The notes: a model not told the origin generated them from the sequence alone. DNA of 64,000 nt from Bin75 sp965223955 (GCA_965223955.1 OZ245029.1:496001-560000); one strand, 5' to 3'; counted from the first letter of the stretch, positions 53,697 to 63,039 are shown. Numbers and translations are program-made.

Positions 53697-54758
53697 TTGA
53701 ATAAGGACTTTGCACTCATCGGAATCGTCGGTTGCGGCAAAATCGGTCGCATTTATCATAAGGTCTTCGCCCCGTTGTGTGACGGTTTCTTGATCGTTGA
53801 CCCTCGGGCGGCTGACAACCAAGAAATCCGGCCCTACGCGACGTTGGATGACGTGCCCGGAGACCTCTTCAATCGCGTGCAAGTCTGGTGCATCTGTACG
53901 CCTACGGACAACCACTTCAGTAGCCTTGAGACGATTCTGTCGAAAAATCCCCGCGTGCGGGTCATTGTTGAGAAACCGGCTTGCCTGAGTTTTGAAGTCA
54001 ACTCCTTCCAGGCTCTTCTCAAGAAGTACCGCGAGGCTCGTGTCCTGATCAACAGGCAATACGCCGATTCTCGCGCCGTCAGGGAAATGGTGAGTACCTT
54101 GAAACGGTACGACGTTGAGCATATAGACCTGATTCGAATTGAGTTCAGTAAAGATCGCCGTCCCGATATTGACGCGGGCCGATTCGTTGACTCGCACTTC
54201 GGTGTCCTTGGATACGAATGGTCGCATATCCTGACGATCATTCAGCAACTCCTCAGCAAAGACGATTGGGCGACGTATAGGGACCTGTCATCGGACCTGC
54301 AGGCGACCTTCGATCACGTTCAATTCGTCTCGGAGCTTGAGGAACGGACCGTTTTACCTTCCGGAACGAAGATCGAGCTCAGGTCGTCGATGAGGGGCAA
54401 GTACGAGTTTGCCTCTTTCATGCCTTATGACCAACTGGTATGCCATCGTTACATTGAGGTCACAGCCGGAGCGCTCCGGTTCAGGTTGCAATTGGAACCT
54501 CGTGACGAAACGAGGTTCACCGGCCGGCTTTTCGAAAATCACTTCCGGATTGAGGATGGTGATGAAGTTTTGCACGACTCGACCATCCTGGACCCCTTTT
54601 TACCAAGATTTCTGCAATTGACCCTGAAACAGCTTTTCCAATCCGACTGTCCGCCGATCGACTGGACACCGCTTGAACGAATCATCTCAACAAGGAATTC
54701 GCTACGAAGTCACGACGATCAAAACCAACCGGACCTGGTCTCGCCGGCAAAAACGTGA
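53697..54758 (+). CDS. Gfo/Idh/MocA-family oxidoreductase
   Basis: 353 residues with a TTG start (AGAGGA upstream). Rossmann motif GIVGCGKIGRIYHKVFAPL, then WCICTPTDNHFSSL and VIVEKPACLSFE, where the E-K-P is the family signature with the catalytic Lys. The C-terminal substrate domain is typical in size. It oxidises or reduces sugars and related compounds with NAD(P). It is coupled in position to the enolase-superfamily gene upstream. Confidence 0.88.
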   Translation: MNKDFALIGIVGCGKIGRIYHKVFAPLCDGFLIVDPRAADNQEIRPYATLDDVPGDLFNRVQVWCICTPTDNHFSSLETILSKNPRVRVIVEKPACLSFEVNSFQALLKKYREARVLINRQYADSRAVREMVSTLKRYDVEHIDLIRIEFSKDRRPDIDAGRFVDSHFGVLGYEWSHILTIIQQLLSKDDWATYRDLSSDLQATFDHVQFVSELEERTVLPSGTKIELRSSMRGKYEFASFMPYDQLVCHRYIEVTAGALRFRLQLEPRDETRFTGRLFENHFRIEDGDEVLHDSTILDPFLPRFLQLTLKQLFQSDCPPIDWTPLERIISTRNSLRSHDDQNQPDLVSPAKT

Positions 54759-54805
54759 TTGGGGAGCGGACCTGACTGACACGCGGTGTTTCCGATGGCG
54801 GTCCA

Positions 54806-55177
54806 TTATCGTAACGGCTTTTTCCCCCTCCCTGAGATTTTTTTGTTGACGGACCCCTCACCTCTTGCCTGAACAGCGGGGGCATCCGGCTGCTTTTTCC
54901 GAAGCCATCCCAAACGCTTCAGCATCACGGCGAGACTGCCTCCTACGCCCAGACCGATCACCGTCCAATCCACCCAGGACCATTCCTGGTCGGACAGAGC
55001 AGGATCAGGGGCGGTCAGCGCCGCCACCAATAACGCGCCCACTGAAATGCCTCCATAGAAGGCGACCCCCTTCCATCGACTTTTGAAACGCGACAGGGTA
55101 GGGTACAGCACGACAACACACGTCAACGAAAAACTGAAAACAGAAATGATGGTGGCCAGTGTGGAGATTCCCTGCAT
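54806..55177 (-). CDS. Small membrane protein of unknown function
   Basis: 123 residues with three hydrophobic segments: LATIISVFSFSLTCVVVLYP, VAFYGGISVGALLVAALTA and WTVIGLGVGGSLAVMLKRLG. A basic, polar tail (KKQPDAPAVQARGEGS...KKPLR) is probably cytoplasmic. No family is recognised. Confidence 0.6.
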   Translation of the reverse strand: MQGISTLATIISVFSFSLTCVVVLYPTLSRFKSRWKGVAFYGGISVGALLVAALTAPDPALSDQEWSWVDWTVIGLGVGGSLAVMLKRLGWLRKKQPDAPAVQARGEGSVNKKISGRGKKPLR

Positions 55178-55637
55178 GCTCGCGACGCGATTCCTCCAAA
55201 AACAGAATGCCCCGAAAGAGGCGATAAGGTGCTGACGCTCCTGCGGCTGACTCGCTACTTTGTCAACACCCCTTGTAGATAAGTATTATTCTCCTGGTCA
55301 GCTTAAGCGTGTCATGTAAAAAAAGCCTCTACCACTTCATGATATTTGCAGAACGTCTTGAAATATAACTACCAATACACGTAGATATTTCAAACACACT
55401 ATATCTGGTAGCAAAATATTATTCGCCACAATGCACAAAAAATGTGCAATCTGCTCGCCGTACGATCATACGGACATGGAATAAGCATTCTAAAAAAGCT
55501 TTCACCATGTTATCCCCAGATTCTGGGGAAAGATCATTTCCCCTATTGGCTTCAATTTTGCCAAGAGCATGATTCGCAAGGCATATCCGACGTTGGTGAC
55601 CTCTGATATTATCATTTCACACTCGTCATCTTGAACC
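55178..55637. other. A/T-rich spacer
   Basis: About 460 bases, A/T-rich between 55290 and 55480, with no supported gene. It probably holds the promoter of the kinase-fusion gene. Nothing else is seen. Confidence 0.4.
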
Positions 55638-57203
55638 ATGAGCCTCGACGATTCGCTCACTCTTCTTCGAGCCCTGCAATATCCTCATCTTTACCCTCAT
55701 CCGGTCACCCATTTCGACCTTCGGGAAACTCATATTTCCTGGGTTCTTCTGACCGGACCCTTTGCCTACAAGATCAAAAAACCCGTCAATTTTGGGTTCG
55801 TGGACTTTTCTTCCCTCGCTCAACGCCACTTCTTTTGTCATGAAGAGATTCGCTTGAACCAGCGGTCGGCACCGGACGTCTACGTGGACGTGCTTCCGAT
55901 TTCCGGAACTCCTGATCATCCGCGGCTGGATGGACAAGGAGAACCCTTTGAATTCGCCGTGAAAATGCGACAATTCACGGCTGATGCCACCTTGGATCAC
56001 GTGCTGTCTCAGGTTCGACCGGAACAGGTCGATCAATTGGCCCGGGATATTGCAGCCTTTCACCACAACGTTGCCGGGGCAGACCAGGACACGTCCTTTG
56101 GAACCCCCGGGTTAATTGCACGGATCATCGCGGAAGTCTTTGAACAGATTCCCTCTCATAGCCCCTTTTCCGAACATCAACAAGTCCTGGAGAAACTTCG
56201 CCATTGGCTCACTCAATTCCACACGGCCCATGCCGGTGATTTCGAGAAACGAAAAACGAGGGGGTTCGTTCGAGAGTGCCATGGGGATCTTCACCTGGCC
56301 AATCTCGTGCTCCTTCACGACCGGATTATCGCATTCGACGGCATCGAGTTCAGTGAACGTCTGCGTTGGATCGACGTCATCAACGACGTGGCGTTTACGG
56401 TGATGGATTTCCAGGCCAGAGGGCAGCCGGCGTTGGCAAGGCGATTCCTGAATCGATATCTCGAATTCACGGGAGACTATGAAGGTCTGGGGCTTCTCCC
56501 GTTTTACGAAGTCTACCGGGCCCTGGTCCGAGTGAAAGTCGCGGGCCTTGCTTTCGCCCAAGTTCGCCGCCAGCTTGTTTCGCCCCACGTGGACGACTTC
56601 GTTCGGTATCTCTCGGCTGCCCGATCCTTGGCCGAATCCAAAACGTCCTGGCTCATCATCATGCATGGGGTATCCGGGACCGGGAAATCGACCGTCTCGG
56701 AAACGTTGTTGGAACATGCAGGCGCCATTCGTCTCCGTTCGGACGTCGAACGCAAACGCTTGTTCGAGTTGTCGCCTTCGGATCAGAGTTCCGGGGAATT
56801 AAAGCCCGCCGTGTATGGAAGGGAGACGACGCAAAAGACGTATGACCGCTTGCAAGCCTTTGCCAGACAGCTCCTGCTGTTCGGGTATCCGGTTATCGTG
56901 GATGCGACCTTTTTGAAACGGCAGCATCGGGATGCTTTCAGAAAGCTGGCTGCCTCACTGAACGTCCCTTTCCTGATACTGGATCTGCATGCAACTCCGA
57001 CCACCCTTCGCCAACGAGTCACGGCAAGATCGGCTTCTGAGACGTCAGAAGCCGATCTGTCGGTACTCGAACAACAGGAGCACGTTCAAGAACCCCTCGG
57101 GCCGGACGAACGAGCCACGACCGTGATGATTCATGCAGACACTCCGTTTGACCCTGCTGAGGTGGCAGGCATTCTGGAATCAAGGCGCAAAGCGGTGAAG
57201 TAA
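55638..57203 (+). CDS. Aminoglycoside-phosphotransferase-like / P-loop kinase fusion protein
   Basis: 521 residues. The N-terminal 320 residues have the APH-type kinase fold: CHGDLHLANLVLLHD is the catalytic loop (H-G-D) and IAFDGIEFSERLRWIDVIND the metal-binding segment. The C-terminal 170 residues are a P-loop kinase (IMHGVSGTGKSTVSETLLEH is the Walker A) with DVERKRLFELS, as in gluconate- or Zeta-like kinases. This two-domain layout is a recognised but uncharacterised bacterial family; it does not imply antibiotic resistance. It is a lone gene, followed by a MITE fragment. Confidence 0.9.
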   Translation: MSLDDSLTLLRALQYPHLYPHPVTHFDLRETHISWVLLTGPFAYKIKKPVNFGFVDFSSLAQRHFFCHEEIRLNQRSAPDVYVDVLPISGTPDHPRLDGQGEPFEFAVKMRQFTADATLDHVLSQVRPEQVDQLARDIAAFHHNVAGADQDTSFGTPGLIARIIAEVFEQIPSHSPFSEHQQVLEKLRHWLTQFHTAHAGDFEKRKTRGFVRECHGDLHLANLVLLHDRIIAFDGIEFSERLRWIDVINDVAFTVMDFQARGQPALARRFLNRYLEFTGDYEGLGLLPFYEVYRALVRVKVAGLAFAQVRRQLVSPHVDDFVRYLSAARSLAESKTSWLIIMHGVSGTGKSTVSETLLEHAGAIRLRSDVERKRLFELSPSDQSSGELKPAVYGRETTQKTYDRLQAFARQLLLFGYPVIVDATFLKRQHRDAFRKLAASLNVPFLILDLHATPTTLRQRVTARSASETSEADLSVLEQQEHVQEPLGPDERATTVMIHADTPFDPAEVAGILESRRKAVK

Positions 57204-57446
57204 AACTCGCCGGTGTCCTTGTAAATGTTCACTCGTTCATTGACAGAATAAGGGGCTGACCACATCATAATTGTCATTCCGAGCGTAGCGCTTGTCCTGA
57301 ACGGAGTGAAGGAAGGATCTCGTAGTTTCAACGACCGAACGCCGCAACGACCCGTTCGCTTCGCTCAGGGCAGGCTCCTTGATCCTTCACCTGCGGTTCA
57401 GGATGACCATTTGGTGTTTTGTGCAGGCTGACAGACTGGGTTGACG
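57204..57446. repeat. MITE-like element, left end and decayed interior
   Basis: Begins at 57220 with TGTAAATGTTCACTCGTTCA TTGACAG, matching the left end of the complete element at 44489. GGGCTGACCACA and GTCATTCCGAGC follow in the same order. The right terminal repeat is not recognisable; the sequence runs up to the convergent CBS gene end at 57447. Confidence 0.65.
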
Positions 57447-58217
57447 TTACGTCACCCCGGAATAATAGCGTAGAACGTCCGACACGGAAATCAGGCCCAT
57501 GATTTTCCCGCTTTCGGTCACACACACGTGGCGAGTCGCTTTTTCTTTCATTAACTGCACGGCCGCCACCACCGGTTCACTATTTTCTATCGTCAGAAGA
57601 GGTTCTCGCATGCAGGTTTTAACCGTCGTTGTCGCGGGATCGACCCCGTTGGCCACCACTTCCCGACTCAATTCGGTTTCCGTGATGCTTCCGATGAATT
57701 CATCGCCACTCTCGACCAACAGCGAGCCGATCTTCCATGTCTGTAATAATTCTCCGGCTTCCCGAAGAGTGGCGTCATGCGGCACGGATCGAATCACCCT
57801 GGACATAAAGTCACTCACGGTGGGGCCGCTCGTCGTCTTAACACGTCGGTCTGAACTGGCCTGAGCCCGGCGAGCCTCCAAATCCCCGACACAACTTTCC
57901 AGCACCCGTTGCCGTTGTCGCAGGGTTTCCCGTTCATTATCCAGACCGGCCCCTTCCGGAGCTTCATCCGAAAGATTGACCAGTCCGCCCGCTTCCCCCA
58001 ACTGAGCATATTCATAGGCTTCCAACATACTCGAGGAATTTCCCAATACCTCGGCAATGAGTTCTTCAGCTGCCAAGTCAAATTCTTCTATTGATGAATG
58101 CGTTGACGAACCTCCCATAATAAACGTCTTCAGATTCGCGATTTGTTGACGAAACCGATCAATATTCTGATCAAGCGCGCCGCTTTTCTCTTTGGTAGAC
58201 CCTTTTGTTGTATCCAT
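57447..58217 (-). CDS. CBS-domain-pair protein
   Basis: 256 residues. A helical, charged N-terminal part (about 1-125; coiled coil in ETLRQRQRVLESCVGDLEAR) is followed by two CBS domains: VSDFMSRVIRSVPHDATLRE ... GSLLVESGDEFIGSITETEL, and VKTCMREPLLTIENSEPVVA ... HVCVTESGKIMGLISVSDVL. CBS pairs bind adenine nucleotides and switch partner proteins. GGAGG precedes the ATG closely. No enzymatic domain is attached, so it probably acts on another protein. Confidence 0.9.
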   Translation of the reverse strand: MDTTKGSTKEKSGALDQNIDRFRQQIANLKTFIMGGSSTHSSIEEFDLAAEELIAEVLGNSSSMLEAYEYAQLGEAGGLVNLSDEAPEGAGLDNERETLRQRQRVLESCVGDLEARRAQASSDRRVKTTSGPTVSDFMSRVIRSVPHDATLREAGELLQTWKIGSLLVESGDEFIGSITETELSREVVANGVDPATTTVKTCMREPLLTIENSEPVVAAVQLMKEKATRHVCVTESGKIMGLISVSDVLRYYSGVT

Positions 58218-58425
58218 GATGCCTCCTTAAAACTATAGAGGCCCATGGTACCCCAGGAGTATTTCTCCACACAAGATTGAAATTGAAGGTTCTTACAAGC
58301 GGTCGTCTCTTTTCCGTCCTGCCTGCGCACAATCTTTCATGACAAGATGAGAGCATTCATGAGATAATATTCTTCAGGTGCTGTCTCACTCGTGATCGTG
58401 ATGGACCCGAGAAGGGAGGAAGCCA

Positions 58426-58758
58426 ATGGATGTGAAAATTGACAGTCGGAACGTCGGCATGACGCCAAGATGGAAACAGGAAATCCAGGACCGTATTTCC
58501 ACACTCCAAACAGAGTACGACAACATCACCCATGCCCGTATTACACTTACCAAAAACCCACATCATAAAAAGGGAGCCGATAACGCTGAAGCGCTGGTTG
58601 TTTTGAACCTTCCTCCACGCCATACCGTGACCGCACGGAAAGAAGCCAAGAGTTTCGAGGAAGCGATTCGCTCCGCGTTCAAGGCCGCGATGACTGAAAT
58701 CAAAAAATTTCGCGAAAAGCCCAATTCTCAGAAACCCGGCAAACCCCAGGAACTCTGA
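58426..58758 (+). CDS. Ribosome hibernation/HPF-RaiA family protein
   Basis: 110 residues. MDVKIDSRNVGMTPRWKQEI and an alternating beta-alpha pattern ending FEEAIRSAFKAAMTEIKKFR match the HPF/RaiA (sigma-54 modulation) fold, although conservation is modest and the usual long C-terminal domain is absent. It would bind the small subunit and hold ribosomes inactive in slow growth. GGGAGG lies before the ATG. IS copy B follows 140 bases later. Confidence 0.85.
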   Translation: MDVKIDSRNVGMTPRWKQEIQDRISTLQTEYDNITHARITLTKNPHHKKGADNAEALVVLNLPPRHTVTARKEAKSFEEAIRSAFKAAMTEIKKFREKPNSQKPGKPQEL

Positions 58759-58898
58759 GTCGCCTCGAGTCGGATGGTCACCGCGGCCCCAGAACAATGA
58801 CCGGGGGCCTTCAGGACTGCGGCAAAACAGCGGGCTTCCCTGGCAGTGACACCCCTGCGTGGCCGACTCCTCGTACGGCTTTATCGTCCCGGTTCTTC

Positions 58899-59985
58899 TG
58901 TATAGGTTCAGAAACATATGGCACTCCTTGACCCAGGAGGAGTCACCATGCACATCCACCATCTCGGCTACCGGATCCGGGGGTTCTATCGAGTAGCCAA
59001 TCTGGGCTATCGTTGGGACATGATACCCAACGAAGCTCACCACCGACTCAAGATTCTGACGTTCTGGGCCACCCATGGCCCGGCGGCGACCCAGGATGCC
59101 TATGCGGTCAGCCGCCGGACGCTCGCGCGCTGGAAACACACGTTGACCCAGGCCGGCGGTCAGCCCGCCGCCTTGGCCGCCCGCTCCCGTGCCCCCCACC
59201 GACGGCGCCAGCCCCACAGCCCGCCCGCACTGAACCAGGAGATCCGGCGTCTGCGCACCACCTTCCCTAACCTCGGGAAGGCCAAACTCCACGTCCTGCT
59301 GGCCCCGTGGTGTGAGGCCCACGGCCTCGCCCTGCCCAGTGTCTCCACCATTGGGCGCCTGATCGCCCGTGCGCCCGACAAGATGCGGCACGCCCCCGTC
59401 CGCTTGACGGCGCGGGGCCAGCCTAAACCCGTCGTGCGGCCGCGCAAAGCGCGGAAACCCCGCGGCCACTCCGCCCCGCCCCTCGAGGTGTTCGCCTGTG
59501 ATACCGTCGTCCGGCTCCAGGCGGGCCTCCGCCGCTACTTGTTCCCCTTTCTCGATCCCCACTCGCGCTTCGCGGTCGCCGTGGCCACGCCCCCCGCGTC
59601 CAGCCGCCAGGCGACCCGCGCGCTGGAGGCCTTGTGCCAGGTGCTGCCACGCCCCCCGCGGGTCGTGCTCTCCGACAACGGCTCGGAATTCCTGGGCCAC
59701 TTCCAGCAGCGGTTGGAGGCGCGCGGCATCACGCACTGGTGGACCTATCCCCGTTCCCCGAAAATGAATGCCCATGTAGAACGGTTCAACCGGACCATTC
59801 AGGAACAGTTCGTGGACTATCATGAGGACTTGCTGTTCGACGACGTGGCCCTGTTCAACCAACAATTGGCCGACTGGTTGATCGCGTATAACACCGTCTT
59901 ACCCCACCATAGCCTTGGCCGCCAATCTCCGGTACAATTCCTCCTTCACCATCAACCCGAGTGCCAAATGTGGTGGACCCATACA
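58899..59985 (+). mobile_element. IS481-family insertion sequence, copy B (1087 bp)
   Basis: Reads as identical to copies A and C, with the same TGTATAGG... and ...CCCATACA ends. The flanks TCTTC and GGGTC are not a direct repeat. With copy C in the same orientation it brackets the RNA-binding-protein gene. Confidence 0.92.
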
Positions 59986-59994
59986 GGGTCTTGA
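58948..59994 (+). CDS. IS481-type DDE transposase, copy B
   Basis: Same protein as copy A up to the right end, with intact D-D-E residues and AGGAGG before the ATG. Because the element has no stop codon, the frame ends three codons into host DNA (T-G-S then TGA). That TGA overlaps the TTGACA -35 box of the promoter for the RNA-binding-protein gene. This copy gives the shortest and probably most native-like product. Confidence 0.9.
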   Translation: MHIHHLGYRIRGFYRVANLGYRWDMIPNEAHHRLKILTFWATHGPAATQDAYAVSRRTLARWKHTLTQAGGQPAALAARSRAPHRRRQPHSPPALNQEIRRLRTTFPNLGKAKLHVLLAPWCEAHGLALPSVSTIGRLIARAPDKMRHAPVRLTARGQPKPVVRPRKARKPRGHSAPPLEVFACDTVVRLQAGLRRYLFPFLDPHSRFAVAVATPPASSRQATRALEALCQVLPRPPRVVLSDNGSEFLGHFQQRLEARGITHWWTYPRSPKMNAHVERFNRTIQEQFVDYHEDLLFDDVALFNQQLADWLIAYNTVLPHHSLGRQSPVQFLLHHQPECQMWWTHTGS

Positions 59995-60020
59995 CACGAC
60001 CATACGCGTGATGCTATGAT
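59991..60020 (+). promoter_or_regulatory. Sigma-70-type promoter of the RNA-binding-protein gene
   Basis: TTGACA (59991-59996), an 18-base spacer, TATGAT (60015-60020). It lies 5 bases after the IS copy B end and predicts a transcript with a leader of about 170 bases before the GTG at 60199. Confidence 0.75.
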
Positions 60021-60053
60021 GTTTCTTGAGACACGCCAGAAAGTTACCGATCA

Positions 60054-60101
60054 GCCAAGGAGCCTGACGAAATTGGCGAAAACGAATCAGGTTGATACCT
60101 G
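60054..60101 (+). promoter_or_regulatory. Possible switching structure in the RNA-binding-protein leader
   Basis: GCCAA (60054-60058) pairs with TTGGC (60073-60077). The loop between them carries CCTGA (60063-60067), which can pair with TCAGG (60087-60091), making a pseudoknot. TCAGG overlaps CAGGT, which can instead pair with ACCTG (60097-60101). The two states exclude each other. No known riboswitch class is recognised. Confidence 0.35.
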
Positions 60102-60198
60102 CAAAAGGACGTTTCTGACAGCAACAGATTCCTGAGTCGGCCTTTTCCTGATACCGCACATCTTTGTTTTTTCTCACTTTTACAAGACGGAGGCATAC

Positions 60199-60471
60199 GT
60201 GAATCAAAAGTTATACGTTGGAAACCTATCCTATGACACAACGGACCAGGAATTACAGGAGCTGTTTGCACAACATGGAACCGTCCAATCCGCTAACGTG
60301 GTCACTGATCGAGATACCGGACGGTCCAGAGGGTTCGGATTTGTGGAAATGGGGAGCGGGGAGGAAGCGCAGCAAGCCATTGAGTCGCTCAATGAATCAG
60401 ACTGCCAAGGCAGAAAGCTCGTGGTGAATGAGGCAAGGCCCAAAGAAAAATCTTTCCGCCCACGGAATTAA
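60199..60471 (+). CDS. RRM-domain RNA-binding protein
   Basis: 90 residues, a single RNA recognition motif: KLYVGNLSYDTTDQELQELF contains RNP2 (LYVGNL), and SRGFGFVEMGSGEEAQQAIE contains RNP1 (RGFGFVEM), whose aromatic residues stack on RNA bases. The start is a GTG with GGAGG 6 bases upstream. Such glycine-poor single-RRM proteins are often cold- or stress-induced RNA chaperones in bacteria. It stands alone between IS copies B and C, with its own promoter and a long leader. Confidence 0.93.
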   Translation: MNQKLYVGNLSYDTTDQELQELFAQHGTVQSANVVTDRDTGRSRGFGFVEMGSGEEAQQAIESLNESDCQGRKLVVNEARPKEKSFRPRN

Positions 60472-60619
60472 CTCCGGACCGCCATCCCGGGACTCCCATT
60501 ACCAATTCAAGTCCCTCACCGAAAGCGGGGTCACCTCAAAACGCACGCAGACTCAATTTTCTCCGGCGCGGTTCTTCGCGATTGAGCCGAAATACTTCAA
60601 CGTGGAGAAAGGGTAAGCC

Positions 60620-61706
60620 TGTATAGGTTCAGAAACATATGGCACTCCTTGACCCAGGAGGAGTCACCATGCACATCCACCATCTCGGCTACCGGATCCG
60701 GGGGTTCTATCGAGTAGCCAATCTGGGCTATCGTTGGGACATGATACCCAACGAAGCTCACCACCGACTCAAGATTCTGACGTTCTGGGCCACCCATGGC
60801 CCGGCGGCGACCCAGGATGCCTATGCGGTCAGCCGCCGGACGCTCGCGCGCTGGAAACACACGTTGACCCAGGCCGGCGGTCAGCCCGCCGCCTTGGCCG
60901 CCCGCTCCCGTGCCCCCCACCGACGGCGCCAGCCCCACAGCCCGCCCGCACTGAACCAGGAGATCCGGCGTCTGCGCACCACCTTCCCTAACCTCGGGAA
61001 GGCCAAACTCCACGTCCTGCTGGCCCCGTGGTGTGAGGCCCACGGCCTCGCCCTGCCCAGTGTCTCCACCATTGGGCGCCTGATCGCCCGTGCGCCCGAC
61101 AAGATGCGGCACGCCCCCGTCCGCTTGACGGCGCGGGGCCAGCCTAAACCCGTCGTGCGGCCGCGCAAAGCGCGGAAACCCCGCGGCCACTCCGCCCCGC
61201 CCCTCGAGGTGTTCGCCTGTGATACCGTCGTCCGGCTCCAGGCGGGCCTCCGCCGCTACTTGTTCCCCTTTCTCGATCCCCACTCGCGCTTCGCGGTCGC
61301 CGTGGCCACGCCCCCCGCGTCCAGCCGCCAGGCGACCCGCGCGCTGGAGGCCTTGTGCCAGGTGCTGCCACGCCCCCCGCGGGTCGTGCTCTCCGACAAC
61401 GGCTCGGAATTCCTGGGCCACTTCCAGCAGCGGTTGGAGGCGCGCGGCATCACGCACTGGTGGACCTATCCCCGTTCCCCGAAAATGAATGCCCATGTAG
61501 AACGGTTCAACCGGACCATTCAGGAACAGTTCGTGGACTATCATGAGGACTTGCTGTTCGACGACGTGGCCCTGTTCAACCAACAATTGGCCGACTGGTT
61601 GATCGCGTATAACACCGTCTTACCCCACCATAGCCTTGGCCGCCAATCTCCGGTACAATTCCTCCTTCACCATCAACCCGAGTGCCAAATGTGGTGGACC
61701 CATACA
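60620..61706 (+). mobile_element. IS481-family insertion sequence, copy C (1087 bp)
   Basis: Reads as identical to copies A and B. It alone shows a target duplication: AAGCC immediately before the left end (60615-60619) and AAGCC immediately after the right end (61707-61711). This sets the duplication length at 5 bp and confirms the element boundaries. Confidence 0.95.
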
Positions 61707-61898
61707 AAGCCTTTACATCTGCCCGTGGGTAAGGTATCCTTAAGCCACTCGCCTTTTGGAGTGCTGCTTCATCAAAAAGTTGGACGATCAATCGAGAAGA
61801 AGAGACTGAAGCGAGTGTCCGGTGAAGGGCAGCACATTCTGTTTAAACAATCATTCAAGTTTTTGAATGTGATTTTTTCTCAGACACGACTTTACTGA
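60669..61898 (+). CDS. IS481-type DDE transposase, copy C, reading through the IS end
   Basis: Identical to the other copies up to the right end, then 64 codons of host sequence (from KPLHLPVGKVS to SQTRLY) before a TGA, just upstream of the desaturase gene. The extra tail is positively charged and not family sequence. It shows again that the element depends on the target for its stop codon. Confidence 0.88.
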   Translation: MHIHHLGYRIRGFYRVANLGYRWDMIPNEAHHRLKILTFWATHGPAATQDAYAVSRRTLARWKHTLTQAGGQPAALAARSRAPHRRRQPHSPPALNQEIRRLRTTFPNLGKAKLHVLLAPWCEAHGLALPSVSTIGRLIARAPDKMRHAPVRLTARGQPKPVVRPRKARKPRGHSAPPLEVFACDTVVRLQAGLRRYLFPFLDPHSRFAVAVATPPASSRQATRALEALCQVLPRPPRVVLSDNGSEFLGHFQQRLEARGITHWWTYPRSPKMNAHVERFNRTIQEQFVDYHEDLLFDDVALFNQQLADWLIAYNTVLPHHSLGRQSPVQFLLHHQPECQMWWTHTKPLHLPVGKVSLSHSPFGVLLHQKVGRSIEKKRLKRVSGEGQHILFKQSFKFLNVIFSQTRLY

Positions 61899-61905
61899 TC
61901 GCATA

Positions 61906-62775
61906 ATGGACGAGAACCCTATGATGACTCTGACCGATTCAAAAACAGCTATCCCCACCCCACGACCCCCTGATATCCTGAACTTTACGTTGTTCTTCAG
62001 TATCGCAGGCAGTTCAGTAGTCGGGTTGCCAACCTACGCGTATCTTTATGATTATTCGTGGCTCGCTTGGACCATGTTTCTGCTGTTCTATATCATCACG
62101 GGACTGGGCATCACGGTGGGGTACCACCGCTTACTCGCCCATCGAAGTTTTACGTGCCCCAATTGGGTGAGAGGCGCGTTTTTGATCGCAGGCGGATGGG
62201 CGCTGCAAAATTCAGGACTCAAATGGGCAACAGATCATATCCGCCATCACGCCAAGTGCGACCAGGAAGAGGATCCTTATAATGCTCAGCTAGGATTCTG
62301 GCACAGTCATTGTGGGTGGCTATTCTCGAAGGATCCCCATAGAGACGATAAATATGCCACCAAGCTGAAACAGGACCCTGTGGTGATGTGGCAAAATCGT
62401 TATTATATCCCCATTGTCCTTTCCGGCCTGGCGATTCCCTTCGTGGTGGGATTTATGTACGGCGGCTGGATTGAGGGACTGGGCTGTTTCTTGCTCGCCG
62501 GAGTCGGGCGAACCTTTTTCGTCTTAAATTCCACGTTTTGCATCAATTCCATTTGTCACCTGTGGGGCGCCCAACCCCATGGAACATCCGATTCCAGTCG
62601 TGACAGTTGGTGGGTCTCGCTCATCACCTTCGGAGAGGGATACCATAATTATCACCACATGTACCAAAGTGATTATCGGAATGGCCCCAAGTGGTACAAT
62701 TTCGATCCGTCAAAATGGCTCATCTACAGTCTTTCCCGCATGAGACTCGCCAGTTCTCTGCGCCGCTTCTCCTGA
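61906..62775 (+). CDS. Membrane fatty-acid desaturase (acyl-CoA/delta-9 type)
   Basis: 289 residues with paired hydrophobic helices and the three His boxes of membrane desaturases: GYHRLLAHRSF (H-x4-H), DHIRHHAKCDQ (H-x2-H-H) and GEGYHNYHHMYQ (H-x2-H-H). A di-iron centre bound by them introduces a cis double bond into acyl chains, adjusting membrane fluidity. The ATG at 61906 or that at 61921 may be used. The transposase read-through frame of copy C ends 7 bases before the first, so the insertion may affect expression. Confidence 0.93.
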   Translation: MDENPMMTLTDSKTAIPTPRPPDILNFTLFFSIAGSSVVGLPTYAYLYDYSWLAWTMFLLFYIITGLGITVGYHRLLAHRSFTCPNWVRGAFLIAGGWALQNSGLKWATDHIRHHAKCDQEEDPYNAQLGFWHSHCGWLFSKDPHRDDKYATKLKQDPVVMWQNRYYIPIVLSGLAIPFVVGFMYGGWIEGLGCFLLAGVGRTFFVLNSTFCINSICHLWGAQPHGTSDSSRDSWWVSLITFGEGYHNYHHMYQSDYRNGPKWYNFDPSKWLIYSLSRMRLASSLRRFS

Positions 62776-63039
62776 TCATCCCTGATCATCCCTGACCATC
62801 GCGTTTTCGCGTAGGGGTCAAGGATCGTCGATCCCCACACTTTCCTCCCCACTTCCTTGTTATCACCCCCCTCAAGGAGTACCTTGTTAGTAGGACATGG
62901 ATTTGTAAAAAACGTTCACTTTCATTCCGGATCAGCAGGTCTATGCTCCTCCCCGGATTCATTCTTCTCGTTCGTATTCGGAGGCCTCGTTTAGCCGGCA
63001 AAGACGTCGTCAGTGTCCAACAGCGTGTGAGGGAAAGCC
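62776..63039. other. Spacer with a short tandem repeat
   Basis: CCTGATCATC is repeated with period 11 just after the desaturase stop (62774-62800; the third unit reads CCTGACCATC). The rest holds the promoter of the aldehyde dehydrogenase gene. No gene is seen. Confidence 0.5.
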
